Shown: positions 11,121-20,615 of the stretch, piece by piece
How positions within the stretch are numbered: position 1 is the stretch's first letter
Layout: each line of letters opens with the position of its first letter
NCBI GenBank assembly: GCA_003315655.1
Contig: NIZT01000070.1
Coordinates: forward strand, 124,001 to 188,000
Origin: Candidatus Methanobinarius endosymbioticus
GTDB lineage: Archaea > Methanobacteriota > Methanobacteria > Methanobacteriales > Methanobacteriaceae
Length of the DNA stretch: 64,000 bases
Direction of reading: 5' to 3'
Position numbers and translations under genes: made by a program
Notes under the pieces: model-generated
The model's input: only the letters and a program-made list of their open reading frames with translations
Told to the model about the DNA's origin: nothing
Database searches by the model: none

Positions 11121-11702
11121 ATGGACACTCTAAAAATTGATGAAAATCCATTAGATTTAGCTGAGAAAATTTTAAAAGACATAAAATCATCTGAAGGAAT
11201 GGGATTGCTTAAATGCATCCAATGTGGAATGTGTACATCAATGTGCCCAGGAGCTAGAAATTCTGATTATAATCCTCGAGATATGATTGAAAGAGTTCTT
11301 GAAGGTGATGAAACAATCATTGAAGATGAAAATATATGGAATTGTTTTTATTGTTATACTTGTCATAGTATTTGTCCAGTAGGAAATAGTGCTTGTGAAG
11401 TAAATCAAATTTTAAGACAGATGGCCATCAATAAAGGAATAGCTAATGATAAAGTAAGGCCTTTTACAGGATTTATAGATGTTATGATGGATTTAGGACT
11501 AGGGAAAATACCATCCATATTTCATGATGATCTAACTCGAGACATTGGTGAAGAATGGAAAGAAAAAAACTTACACCTCGATGAAATAAGAGAAGAATTG
11601 GGCCTTAAACCACTTTCAATGCCAAAAGAATCAATAAAAGAGATAAGATCATTACTCAAGCTAACAAAACTCGATAAAAGAGTGGAAAAAATAAATGAAT
11701 AA
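11121..11702 (+). CDS. hdrC: Heterodisulfide reductase subunit C homologue
   Basis: A 193-residue protein with two cubane-type motifs, CIQCGMCTSMCPGA and CFYCYTCHSICPVG, as in HdrC, which carries electrons between HdrA and the catalytic HdrB. The N-terminus and the acidic C-terminal tail (after IRSLLKLTKLDKRV) differ from the textbook Methanothermobacter HdrC as I remember it. It is the first gene of an hdrC-hdrB-hdrA cluster, with 84 bases before hdrB. It is probably a paralogous HdrC rather than the main one, judged from the odd HdrB and HdrA next to it; that part is inference. Confidence 0.85.
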   Translation: MDTLKIDENPLDLAEKILKDIKSSEGMGLLKCIQCGMCTSMCPGARNSDYNPRDMIERVLEGDETIIEDENIWNCFYCYTCHSICPVGNSACEVNQILRQMAINKGIANDKVRPFTGFIDVMMDLGLGKIPSIFHDDLTRDIGEEWKEKNLHLDEIREELGLKPLSMPKESIKEIRSLLKLTKLDKRVEKINE

Positions 11703-11786
11703 ATCAATATTATACAATTAAATAAAAAAAAGCTATAACAAGTTAAATAATTATAAAACTAATTAAATTTAATAGAAAGTAATATT

Positions 11787-12716
11787 ATGCGAAATATACC
11801 AGATAAAAATGTCATGCTCTTTAAAAGCTGTTTAGTTAGTGGAGAGTATCCAGGAGTGGAATCTTCAACAAAATATGTATTTGATAAAGTAGGTATAGAA
11901 TACATTGCAGATGATAGACAGTCTTGTTGTACTGGGCTTGGCCATTATTCTGATGTTTATGATCAATTTTCAACTACAGTTATTGGAGGAAGAAACTTCA
12001 ATATAGCTAAAAAAACTAATCATGCAAAAATAGCTATGATGTGTTCAACATGTTATGCAATTCATAAAAAAGTGGCTAAATTATTAAATAATAATGAAAA
12101 AGTTAGAGAAGATGTTAATAACGTATATGAAGAAGCTAACCTTAGTGAAATGAAATATGAAGAAGGAAGTATTGATTCTTCAAACAACATATTCCATGTA
12201 ATTGAATTATTATACAATAAAAAAGACGAAATAGGTAAAAATATAAAAATAGATTTGTCAAAATTTAGAATAGCTACCCATCACGCATGTCATTACTGTA
12301 AAATTCAATATGAAGATGCTATTAAAGGTTTCAGAGATCCTACTATATTAGATGATTTAATAAAAAGCTGTGGAGTAGAAACTGTAGGATGGTATGATCA
12401 TAAAAGAGCTACTTGTGGAGCAGGATTTAGGCAAAGATTTGTCAATAGAGACCTTTCCATGAAAGTTACTTCTGACAAATTATTATCATTAAATGAAGAA
12501 AAAATAGATATACTAGTTCATATGTGTCCAAATTGTCAAATGCAATTTGATAGATATCAACCATTTATTGGAAAAGAATTGAACATTGATTTTAACATTT
12601 TCCATCTCAATATAGTTCAATTAATAGCTTTTTTAATGGGTGCAGACCCATATAAAGTTATGGGAATTCAGACCCACACTGTTCCAATTGAACCATTGAT
12701 TGAAAAGGTTAAATAA
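11787..12716 (+). CDS. hdrB: Heterodisulfide reductase subunit B homologue, atypical
   Basis: A 309-residue CCG-domain protein. HdrB reduces CoM-S-S-CoB using two noncubane [4Fe-4S] clusters, each held by a C...CC...CxxC set. The first set is complete: C15, C47-C48, C86 and C89. In the second set C168, C210, C247 and C250 are present, but the first cysteine of the CC pair is T209 (ATCGAGF instead of CCGAG). The second noncubane cluster is therefore either altered or of another type. Both neighbours, HdrC and HdrA, are in the same operon. It may act on another disulfide or in a different electron path. Confidence 0.87.
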   Translation: MRNIPDKNVMLFKSCLVSGEYPGVESSTKYVFDKVGIEYIADDRQSCCTGLGHYSDVYDQFSTTVIGGRNFNIAKKTNHAKIAMMCSTCYAIHKKVAKLLNNNEKVREDVNNVYEEANLSEMKYEEGSIDSSNNIFHVIELLYNKKDEIGKNIKIDLSKFRIATHHACHYCKIQYEDAIKGFRDPTILDDLIKSCGVETVGWYDHKRATCGAGFRQRFVNRDLSMKVTSDKLLSLNEEKIDILVHMCPNCQMQFDRYQPFIGKELNIDFNIFHLNIVQLIAFLMGADPYKVMGIQTHTVPIEPLIEKVK

Positions 12717-12862
12717 TTTTCATCAGGAGAAAAATAAGGAAGAATAATTAGTTAAAACGTCTGATAAAGCCTAAATTATAGATAATTAAAATTATCATAA
12801 ATATTCAAAATATTATTTATAAACATTATAAAAAAATAATTATAAAAAATAAACATTATAAA

Positions 12863-15199
12863 ATGATTAAAATGTACGATACAAAACCCCCCATTTCTCC
12901 AAAACTAGATCTACGTGTTGGTGTGTTTATTTGTAGGTGTGGAGGAAATATTTCAGACATTGTAGATATTGAAAAGGTTAAGGAATTTATTAATGCAGAA
13001 GTTGTTGAAGAGTTTGAAAACTTATGTTCTCTTAATGGAAGAAAGATAATCAGAGACAGTATTGTTAATAAAGATTTAGATAGAGTTGTAATAGCAGCAT
13101 GTTCCCCTATTACTCATGAAAAAACTTTTCAAGATTACATTCAACCATTAAATCCTTATCTTATGGACATGGCAAATCTTCGTGAACAATGTTCATGGAT
13201 ACATGAAAATCCTAAAAAAGCTACAGAAAAATCTATTACTCTTATCAACGCATCTATTGAAAAAGTCAGACAATCTCAAGTTGTTGATCCCATACTTTGT
13301 CAAACACCAGAAAGTGCTGCAGTTATAGGAGCAGGAATTTCTGGGATAAATGCAGCTCTTTCATTGGCTAAACAAGGAGTTAAAACATATTTGATTGAGA
13401 AAAAAGCATCCATTGGAGGAAACATGGTTAAAATAGGAAAAGTATTTTCTCCTGTAAAATTAGCTGAAGAATGTGGAATGTGTTTACTCAACCCTATAAT
13501 GAATGAAACTATTTGGCATGAAAATATTGAAATAATGACCAACACAAAAGTTCTAAGTACAGAAAGAAGAGCTGGAAATTTTAATATTTTACTTGAAAGT
13601 AATCCTAGATATGTAGATGAAAAAAAATGTATATCTTGTGGTAAATGTATAGATGCTTGTCCTGTTGAAGTTCCAAATAGATGGGATGATGGTCTTTCTA
13701 TGAGAAAAGCTATTTATAAACCTTTTTCTCAAAGTTATCCAGATGCTTACACTATTGATATGGAAAATTGTGAAAAATGTGGAAAATGTATGAGAAAATG
13801 CCCAATGGATGCTATTTATCTTAAAGGAGAGAAAGAAATAACTCCTCTCAATGTTGGAGCAGTTGTTTTAGCAACTGGACATAAAACATTTGACCCTGAA
13901 CTTAGACCAGAATATGGATATAATAGATATGAAGATGTTATAACTCAAAGTGAACTCGGTCGTATTATGGGAGTTAATGGCCCTACCAAAGGTAAACTAA
14001 AAATGCTTTCTAAAGACCAAGTTCCTAGAAGAATAGTTATGATACAGTGCGTAGGTTCTAGAGATGAAAAACCAGATGGACATGGATACTGCTCGAAAGT
14101 CTGTTGTATGGTAGCTTTGAAAAACGCTAATATTATAAAGCATAAATATCCTGATACAGATGTAATAATCTGTTACACTGATATGCGTACTCCTGGAATG
14201 TATGAAAAATATTATAAACATGGTCAAGATAATGGAATACGTTTGATTAGAGGTAGACCTGGAGAAGTAAATAAAAAAGGAGATTGTTTAGTCGTTAGAG
14301 TAGAAGATACACTACAAAGAAAATTCACAGAAATTGAAACAGATATGGTTGTTCTTTCTACTGCAATAGAACCTTCTAAAGGTAGTGAAGAAATAGCCGA
14401 TATTATGGATATTGGTTTAACAGAAGATCTTTTCATAAAAGAAACCCATCCTAAAATTAAGCCTGTGGCAACTGATGTTAAAGGAGCTTATGTTTGTGGA
14501 ACAGCTCAAGGTCCAAAAGATATTACTGATAGTATTATGCAAGCAAATGCAGCTGCTTCTAAAGTAGCTGAAATAATGAATGATGGACTTGAAATAGAAC
14601 CATTTGTAGCTGAAATTGATGATGAAAAATGTAATCTCTGTGAAGATTGTATATCTATTTGTAAATATAAAGCTATGTCAATTAAAGACGATCAAGTATA
14701 TATTGATCCAATGTCTTGTTCTGGTTGTGGAAAATGTTTAACTGTTTGTAAACCTAGAGCTATTAATATTCATGGAAACATCGATGAAAAAATATTTGCA
14801 ACAATATCTGGAATGTTAAAAGACAAAAAAGAAGGAGAAAGAAGAATGCTTGTATTTCTTGACCAAGTAGGTTATACAGCAGCAGATAACATTGGAGTTA
14901 ATAGAATATATTATCCAGAATCCATTTATATTATTAAAGTTCACTCAGTTAACAGAGTAATGCCTAAACATATAATTTATGCTCTTGAAAACGGGGCTGA
15001 TGGAGTATTCATAGGAGAATATCCTGGAGACTTAATGTATCAGGAAGTAGAAAAGAAAATGAACCAAATACGAGAAGAAATAAAAGAACATGACATGGAT
15101 CCAGAAAGACTTCAATTTTCAAATGTTTACATCCCTTACTTCAGAGGACTTGCAAACAAATTCAAAGAGTTTGATGATAAAATAGGAGCAATGCCCTGA
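12863..15199 (+). CDS. hdrA: HdrA with a cysteine-less C-terminal MvhD-like domain
   Basis: HdrA is the flavin protein that bifurcates electrons between heterodisulfide and ferredoxin. The domains in order are: an N-terminal iron-sulfur region (VFICRCGGNI), an FAD fold (VIGAGISGINAAL, IGGNM), two inserted ferredoxin motifs (CISCGKCIDACP, CEKCGKCMRKCP), the rest of the reductase fold, and two C-terminal motifs (CNLCEDCISICK, CSGCGKCLTVCK). Residues 662-778 (14846-15196) align with MvhD, but the positions of all its cluster cysteines are replaced: FCCNWC by FLDQVG, CSGR by [13 protein letters not shown] by GEYPGDLMY. At 778 residues it is longer than stand-alone HdrA (about 660) and close in size to HdrA-MvhD fusions. 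It is third in hdrCBA, after a 146-base gap. Confidence 0.9.
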   Translation: MIKMYDTKPPISPKLDLRVGVFICRCGGNISDIVDIEKVKEFINAEVVEEFENLCSLNGRKIIRDSIVNKDLDRVVIAACSPITHEKTFQDYIQPLNPYLMDMANLREQCSWIHENPKKATEKSITLINASIEKVRQSQVVDPILCQTPESAAVIGAGISGINAALSLAKQGVKTYLIEKKASIGGNMVKIGKVFSPVKLAEECGMCLLNPIMNETIWHENIEIMTNTKVLSTERRAGNFNILLESNPRYVDEKKCISCGKCIDACPVEVPNRWDDGLSMRKAIYKPFSQSYPDAYTIDMENCEKCGKCMRKCPMDAIYLKGEKEITPLNVGAVVLATGHKTFDPELRPEYGYNRYEDVITQSELGRIMGVNGPTKGKLKMLSKDQVPRRIVMIQCVGSRDEKPDGHGYCSKVCCMVALKNANIIKHKYPDTDVIICYTDMRTPGMYEKYYKHGQDNGIRLIRGRPGEVNKKGDCLVVRVEDTLQRKFTEIETDMVVLSTAIEPSKGSEEIADIMDIGLTEDLFIKETHPKIKPVATDVKGAYVCGTAQGPKDITDSIMQANAAASKVAEIMNDGLEIEPFVAEIDDEKCNLCEDCISICKYKAMSIKDDQVYIDPMSCSGCGKCLTVCKPRAINIHGNIDEKIFATISGMLKDKKEGERRMLVFLDQVGYTAADNIGVNRIYYPESIYIIKVHSVNRVMPKHIIYALENGADGVFIGEYPGDLMYQEVEKKMNQIREEIKEHDMDPERLQFSNVYIPYFRGLANKFKEFDDKIGAMP

Positions 15200-15904
15200 T
15201 AATAATAATAATTTTAAACTCTTTATTTTATATTTTATTAAACTTTTATAATATATTAATTATATTATAAATTATTTTATTTTTTATTACCTTATTTTAT
15301 ATAATATTAATAGATATCTTATAATATCAATTATATTTTAAACTTTTATACCTCATTATAGTTGATTTATTTTATTATTTCATCATTTATCAATAATTAA
15401 ACTAAAATATTAAAATATATTAAACTATATTAAATTACATTAAACTCATATTTATATGATATTAATTATATTTTTATTTCACAATATTATATTATTTTTT
15501 TTACTTATTTTATAAGAATTAGCTTATATTTCTTATATGTTTAAATATATTAAATTTAATTAAATTATAAAAGTTTTATATTAATTTCAATTACACTATT
15601 TTTAAATTTATTAAATAATATCTAAAAATAATTGAATAAAAAAAACAATACCAAATAAAAAAAAGATAATAAAACAATGCGATAATAAAACAATGCGATA
15701 ATAAGATAATGAAGACAAATAATAGACTATAATAAAATAAAAAAATAAAAAAATAACAGGATATAGTAATATATATAAATATACAAAATATTATAAAGAA
15801 ATAACTGAGTTTTAAAACTAAAAATTATATAAAATAGAAAAATATTAAAAAATAAACAAGTGATTGAAGAAGGAAATTAAAATAAATATTATATTCAAAG
15901 TTAG
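15200..15904. other. AT-rich spacer with a small tandem repeat
   Basis: Convergent region between hdrA (plus) and the PRC-barrel gene (minus). It holds two copies of the 16-base unit ATAATAAAACAATGCG at about 15666-15697. Otherwise it is A/T sequence with T-runs after hdrA and no supported gene. Confidence 0.45.
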
Positions 15905-16174
15905 TTATTCAGTGACTATAATAAATTCTCCAACTTTTTCAACTTTTGCAAAAGGAACTAATAATAAATCTCCATTTCTTTTAGCACCTTTAACATGCAC
16001 ATTACGACTTTGTTGGACTTTAATCGCTATATCTACAATTTTACCAGTGTTTTCGTTGATAATGAGTTCATCAAGGGAACCAAGAATTCTTGCATTATTA
16101 GTAGCTACTTGGTAACCTTTTACTTCACTCCATAATTTTTCTTCCTTCTTAGGGATGTTGTTTTTATTTTCCAT
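15905..16174 (-). CDS. PRC-barrel domain protein
   Basis: An 89-residue protein with a PRC-barrel core (about residues 14-88: LWSEVKGYQVATNNARILG, then LDELIINENTGKIVDIAIKV, ending PFAKVEKVGEFIIV). Small PRC-barrel proteins are found throughout archaea. Some, such as the CdpB group, act in cell division, while others are thought to bind RNA or protein partners. The sequence here cannot distinguish these. It is monocistronic, 80 bases from cobY on the same strand. Confidence 0.8.
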   Translation of the reverse strand: MENKNNIPKKEEKLWSEVKGYQVATNNARILGSLDELIINENTGKIVDIAIKVQQSRNVHVKGAKRNGDLLLVPFAKVEKVGEFIIVTE

Positions 16175-16253
16175 TATTTCACCATTATAATATATTATAC
16201 GAACTAATAGTTTATATACTTTAGCTTTTATTGAGTAGATACCATAAATTTGA

Positions 16254-17054
16254 TTAATTTTTAAATAGACAATTAGCTATTTCAACATCATCAATAGTAT
16301 TAATATTTAAAGCTAATTCAATTTGAGAAATAATTATTTTTTCTTCATCTTGTACCTTGTTTTTACTAATCAAAATATTCAATCCAGATGGAACATTACC
16401 TTCAAATGAGTATGAAGGAGTTATTCCATGTTTTTCAAAAACAGATTCTGGAACCAACACAGACATAGCTTCTTTATCAGTTTTCATGTATTTTTCTAAT
16501 ACATGATCAATGATTTTCGAGAAAACAAAAGGTAAATCTGTATTTATAAATAGTAAAATGTTTTCTTTAGCTATTTCTTCAAAATATGATAATAAAAAAG
16601 CTAAGTCGTTCAAATATCCTTCTCCAGGAGTTTCTATATAATTGTTAAATGAATTGAATATTTTATTATTTATATCATCTTTAGAATAATAATAATAATA
16701 ATTAGTATTATTAGAATTATTATCAATATTGTTAGAAATATTTTCAGAGTAATTTTCAGAAATATCTTCAGAAGTTTTTTTATTAGAAATATTCTTAATA
16801 GAATCAATATCATCATTGACATGAATAATATTTTTCATTTTTAGTTCATTGAATGATTTTTTATTAAGATATTTCTTTGTTTCAGTTGTATGTGGACTTA
16901 CAGCTACAACAATACTTTCAATATAATTAGATTTTTTTAAATTTTCTAGTACATGGTCAATTAATGGTTTATTAAAAAGATTGAAAAGAGGTTTTTCTAT
17001 ATCTGAATCCATACGTTTTCCTTTTCCACCCGCCATTAAAACTGCTATGATCAT
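16254..17054 (-). CDS. cobY: CobY-type adenosylcobinamide-phosphate guanylyltransferase
   Basis: Activates adenosylcobinamide phosphate with GTP during corrinoid synthesis. The start MIIAVLMAGGKGKRM is the nucleotidyltransferase signature, followed by EKPLFNLFNKPLIDHV and VAVSPHTTETKKYL as in archaeal CobY. The second half keeps TPGEGYLNDL, LLFINTDLPF and GNVPSGLNIL. At 266 residues it is about 70 longer than the roughly 196-residue Methanocaldococcus enzyme, mostly because of a low-complexity Asn/Ser/Tyr insertion at about residues 85-128. It follows mmp14 by 36 bases. Its proximity to mtr, a corrinoid enzyme, suits the role. Confidence 0.82.
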   Translation of the reverse strand: MIIAVLMAGGKGKRMDSDIEKPLFNLFNKPLIDHVLENLKKSNYIESIVVAVSPHTTETKKYLNKKSFNELKMKNIIHVNDDIDSIKNISNKKTSEDISENYSENISNNIDNNSNNTNYYYYYSKDDINNKIFNSFNNYIETPGEGYLNDLAFLLSYFEEIAKENILLFINTDLPFVFSKIIDHVLEKYMKTDKEAMSVLVPESVFEKHGITPSYSFEGNVPSGLNILISKNKVQDEEKIIISQIELALNINTIDDVEIANCLFKN

Positions 17055-17090
17055 ATAATAGTCCTCAAATAGAATTCTAAAAGATCAGAA

Positions 17091-18560
17091 TTATTTTTTC
17101 TGTTGTAATTTTCTTCTAGCACCTAAAATACAAGGTCCTCCTTGTTTTCCACCTACAGGTGTATTGGTTGTTCCCATCGAATTCAGACAACGAGCCATGA
17201 TAGCAGACCCTAAAGCTAAGCCATCGGATACAAAAACACAATTTTCAAAATTATCTTTAGTATATTCAAGTATCAGTTCAGGTTTTTTACCAGTTATTCC
17301 TGCCCTACCAGTTATTCCTAATGCAGATACAGGAACTATAATATTTTCTTCAAATGCAACATCTAAAAGTCGTTTAACAATCAATGCACTTACATGATCC
17401 ATAGTTGCAAATAATGTAGATAAACCATCATTTTTATAAAGTTCTTCTCCTAATGAAATTAAATCAGGAATTCTATCACCATCTTCCCCTACATCACAAC
17501 CAATTAAACAAGTTCCTGCTTTTTCAGCTGCTTCAGGTTTAAGAGGAACAGTTCCAAATCTTTCACGATCCATAGGTACTTTTCTAATATCAATACTATT
17601 ATGTACTTTTTCAGCATTAGATTTTGCACGTTTCCAATCTGCTTTTGTTAATAAATCTTTAGAATAAATGTCAATAGCCGCACCACCATTTTTATCTACT
17701 TTATCAGTTCCTCTAACTAATGAATCAGCAATAACACCAGCAAGACCTAAAAAGTTACCTACTGTATGAGCATAAGGTTCATCATTATTGACAATTCTAC
17801 CAGCTAAGGTTGAACCAAAATCAATTGAAACACAAGGATTTCTATAATCTACGTCTGTCCATTTAGCTCCAAGTTTTATACCAGCAGTGATTAATTCTCC
17901 TTCCATTTCATTAGACACTATTTCTTCACCTTGAGGAGGAAGTACACTAACAACAGCACCATCAAACATTACTTTATTAAGGAGAGTATATTCTTTTAAT
18001 CTTTCAGGAAAATTATCAATAGACATTGCAGGAGCCATTTTTCTAGGAGCAACTCCAGCATCTAAACATCCATTAGCTAAAGCAATAATCAATTTTCCAC
18101 TTTCTTCAGGAGTAGTAAATCCTGCAGTTACACCAGTCGATCTTACTACAAAGTCAAGATCTTTTTCAATATCAACATGTGCTTTTTTTGCTGATTCTAA
18201 TACAGTATCCCTAACCATTTCAGAAACAGATTCCTTAGAAAGTTCTATTCCCCATACAGTTTTACCAAATACCTCTTCTTTAGGTTTTGGTGGGCGAATA
18301 TCTCTTGTCATCTTAACAGTTTTATTGAGAAGATAACTTTCACTAGTATTTAAATTTGTTGCACTAATAATACATTTAGTTGTTGTATTTCCAAGTTCCA
18401 CAGATCCTGCTATATAATATTCATCAGGTCTTGTGTTATACCCAGATCCGACAGTTTTAGCTGAAAAGGGAGATGATTTCAAAGACTCAAATTTTTTAAA
18501 TTGACTTTTAGCTATTACAGGTTTAGATCCTAATCCAAATATTTTGCTTATAAAAGACAT
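17091..18560 (-). CDS. Methanogenesis marker protein 14
   Basis: A 489-residue protein restricted to methanogens. The sequence shows a nucleotide-binding pattern of the actin/Hsp70/sugar-kinase type near residue 52 (GSVELGNTTTKCII) and a second one, SIDFGSTLAGRIV, near residue 250. The C-terminal part is glycine-rich (ALGITGRAGITGKKPEL; PVGGKQGGPCILGARRK). Its function is not known. Reactivating factors of B12 enzymes such as EutA use this fold, so a role in maintaining the corrinoid of MtrA is possible, but it is only inference from fold and neighbourhood (cobY downstream, mtr upstream). Confidence 0.88.
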   Translation of the reverse strand: MSFISKIFGLGSKPVIAKSQFKKFESLKSSPFSAKTVGSGYNTRPDEYYIAGSVELGNTTTKCIISATNLNTSESYLLNKTVKMTRDIRPPKPKEEVFGKTVWGIELSKESVSEMVRDTVLESAKKAHVDIEKDLDFVVRSTGVTAGFTTPEESGKLIIALANGCLDAGVAPRKMAPAMSIDNFPERLKEYTLLNKVMFDGAVVSVLPPQGEEIVSNEMEGELITAGIKLGAKWTDVDYRNPCVSIDFGSTLAGRIVNNDEPYAHTVGNFLGLAGVIADSLVRGTDKVDKNGGAAIDIYSKDLLTKADWKRAKSNAEKVHNSIDIRKVPMDRERFGTVPLKPEAAEKAGTCLIGCDVGEDGDRIPDLISLGEELYKNDGLSTLFATMDHVSALIVKRLLDVAFEENIIVPVSALGITGRAGITGKKPELILEYTKDNFENCVFVSDGLALGSAIMARCLNSMGTTNTPVGGKQGGPCILGARRKLQQKK

Positions 18561-19124
18561 TTTCTTTCCTTCTGATTTTTAATAGAAAACTATTAAAAAA
18601 TAATATAATCCACTACCTACAATTTGCATATATAACTAAAAATATAAAATTTCATATTCATTAGATATATGTTAATTTATTATAAGAATGATTAAAATTT
18701 CTTATAAAATAATCTTTACTTATAAATATTATTTTATGTAATATTATTGACTTTATGTAATATATTGTAAATAGAGTTTATAAATTTTATTAAAATAAAA
18801 TCATAGTTCTAATAGAAAATAGAACTTCTAAAAAAAGAATAATGAATTCCCAAAGAAAAGTCAAAATCGAGAAAAAATAATAGATATAATACTTAAAAAT
18901 GAATTAAATAATACAATACTTTAATAAATTATAATTCCCCAATAATAAATTAAACAATAAAAATAGAATTTTATATAAAATAAAGATACTAGTATTGATA
19001 TTCAATAAATTTAGAATTAAAATTTAGTTAAAACTACTATAAACAAAATTTACTAAAAAAGATTATTATTATTAAAATATAATTATAAAAATAATGATAA
19101 AAAATTTATAAAAAAAATAAAATA
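18561..19124. other. AT-rich spacer between mtrH and mmp14
   Basis: Holds the presumed promoter of mmp14-cobY and the 3' region of the mtr operon. No coding frame or structured RNA is evident apart from the terminator hairpin at its edge. Confidence 0.4.
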
Positions 19125-19147
19125 GATTAGATGAAAATAATCTAATC
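19125..19147 (-). terminator. Hairpin terminator of the mtr operon
   Basis: The inverted repeat GATTAGAT / ATCTAATC encloses a seven-base loop about 50 bases past the mtrH stop. On the minus strand it is followed by long T-runs. Confidence 0.6.
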
Positions 19148-19196
19148 AAACAAGCAACATATTTTATTGTTAGTGTTTATTAATTAAACAAAATAT

Positions 19197-20129
19197 TTAA
19201 AGCATTTTATTAATTGGGTGGTTTTCTACTGGTTCAGTTCCCATATCTTTTGTAGCTTCTGCGTTGAATATATCAACCATTGCACACGCAGGGAATGCTA
19301 ATTTAGCATTTTCAATAGGACCAAAGAGAACAAAGTCCCCACCAGTCATTTGTTGAACGATGTTAGAACCAATATCACAAACAGGCCATGCTTCTTTGTG
19401 ATCTTTTTTGTATTCTCTTAACCAATCCCATGCAGATGGTACATTGTGTATACCAGAACCTACAGGTAATCCCCATTTACTTTTAACAGCAAATGAAGTT
19501 CTTGCAGCTACTCCTGCACCTTGACCAAGAGGAGTAACAGCTGTATCCATTAAAGGTTTAGTGATTCCACATGATTCAGACATTTGTAATAAACCTTGAT
19601 CGATAGTTCCGTCACCATCTTCCCACATACCCATTTTACCTTCTACAGTTGGATTCATTGGGTTGAAACCTAATACAATAGAAGCAGATAAATCAGATTC
19701 TTTTACAGCTTCAATTTCTTCCGGCTCTGCAGCCATGTTAATTGAGTTGTAAATAGCTCTTTCAGATAATCCTGCTTCAGTAGCATGTTTTGCTCCTGCC
19801 ATTCTTGCTTCACCAGAAGTAGAATCTATAAGAAAAGGAGAATCAGAAATATCTCCAACAAATTCGAGATACTTAACTAAAGCTTCTTCAGTTTGTCCAA
19901 AAACCTGTACTAAACAAGGGTTTCCAGTAGTATCCATCATTTCTTCCATTGTTTTAATTCTTTCTTCTGCTGCATCCTTGTCAAATACACCAGTTTTTTC
20001 ATCACTAATAATATTGTGCCCACCATAAAAGATGGTACCTGCTAAAACAGTTGGATATTCTCCTGGCTGGCCGCCTATTTTGACGCCAGCTATATCCAAA
20101 ACTTCTTGTTCTTTATCAAACCTAAACAT
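19197..20129 (-). CDS. mtrH: Methyltransferase subunit MtrH
   Basis: The 310-residue soluble subunit that moves the methyl group from methyl-tetrahydromethanopterin to the cobalt of MtrA. The sequence runs FDKEQEVLDIAGVKIGGQPGEYPTVLAGTIFYGGH and keeps the TIM-barrel segments LIDSTSGEARMAG and SIVLGFNPMNPTVEGK. Last gene of mtrEDCBAFGH, 15 bases after mtrG. The length is typical. Confidence 0.97.
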   Translation of the reverse strand: MFRFDKEQEVLDIAGVKIGGQPGEYPTVLAGTIFYGGHNIISDEKTGVFDKDAAEERIKTMEEMMDTTGNPCLVQVFGQTEEALVKYLEFVGDISDSPFLIDSTSGEARMAGAKHATEAGLSERAIYNSINMAAEPEEIEAVKESDLSASIVLGFNPMNPTVEGKMGMWEDGDGTIDQGLLQMSESCGITKPLMDTAVTPLGQGAGVAARTSFAVKSKWGLPVGSGIHNVPSAWDWLREYKKDHKEAWPVCDIGSNIVQQMTGGDFVLFGPIENAKLAFPACAMVDIFNAEATKDMGTEPVENHPINKML

Positions 20130-20144
20130 TTATAAACCTCCATC

Positions 20145-20390
20145 TTAGAGTATCGCGCCTAATAGTAACGGTATGAGTCCAAATTTCATAACTACAACCA
20201 TTATTATAAGACCAATTATTATACCATATAAAATACCAACATCTCTACCAGTTTGTTGACCTAATCTTTGGTAATATTCACCAACAGTAAACTCAACTTT
20301 TTCTTCAATATCGTCTAATCTTTCATTAGCTTTATTGTAATCATCAGCAGAGACAAGTACTCGAGGTATTGTATTTTCTTCTTCAGACAT
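20145..20390 (-). CDS. mtrG: Methyltransferase subunit MtrG
   Basis: An 81-residue subunit of the membrane Mtr complex. It has a soluble helical N-terminus ([22 protein letters not shown]) and one C-terminal membrane segment ([25 protein letters not shown]). Preceded by an AGGTG ribosome binding site 12 bases after mtrF. Confidence 0.94.
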   Translation of the reverse strand: MSEEENTIPRVLVSADDYNKANERLDDIEEKVEFTVGEYYQRLGQQTGRDVGILYGIIIGLIIMVVVMKFGLIPLLLGAIL

Positions 20391-20402
20391 TCATAACACC
20401 TC

Positions 20403-20603
20403 TTAGAATAAATTCGCCAGATAAGGGATTACAACGATTAACACAAATGCAATAGCTAATCCTAATCCAATTCCAGTAAATCTTGTAGAAATTAATCCTG
20501 CAAATAATCTTCCTTCTCTTCCGATTAATTGAGATCGGTATTTTACATCCTCAGATACATTTTTTATACCTCTAACGTTTGGTTTGTTAGATAATTTAAC
20601 CAT
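20403..20603 (-). CDS. mtrF: Methyltransferase subunit MtrF
   Basis: A 66-residue subunit with a soluble N-terminus (KLSNKPNVRGIKNVSEDVKYRSQLIGREGRL, in part like the end of MtrA) and one C-terminal membrane helix (GLGLAIAFVLIVVIPYLANLF). Its operon position between mtrA and mtrG is the standard one. Confidence 0.93.
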   Translation of the reverse strand: MVKLSNKPNVRGIKNVSEDVKYRSQLIGREGRLFAGLISTRFTGIGLGLAIAFVLIVVIPYLANLF

Positions 20604-20615
20604 ATCATGACCTCC

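Noticed and set aside
12400..12440. Thiol:fumarate reductase subunit TfrB instead of HdrB
   Set aside because: TfrB has an N-terminal ferredoxin region fused to the CCG part. Here the two parts are separate genes (hdrC and hdrB) followed by hdrA, so HdrCBA fits better.
15660..15700. CRISPR array
   Set aside because: The two 16-base units are directly adjacent without spacers, and no cas genes are present.
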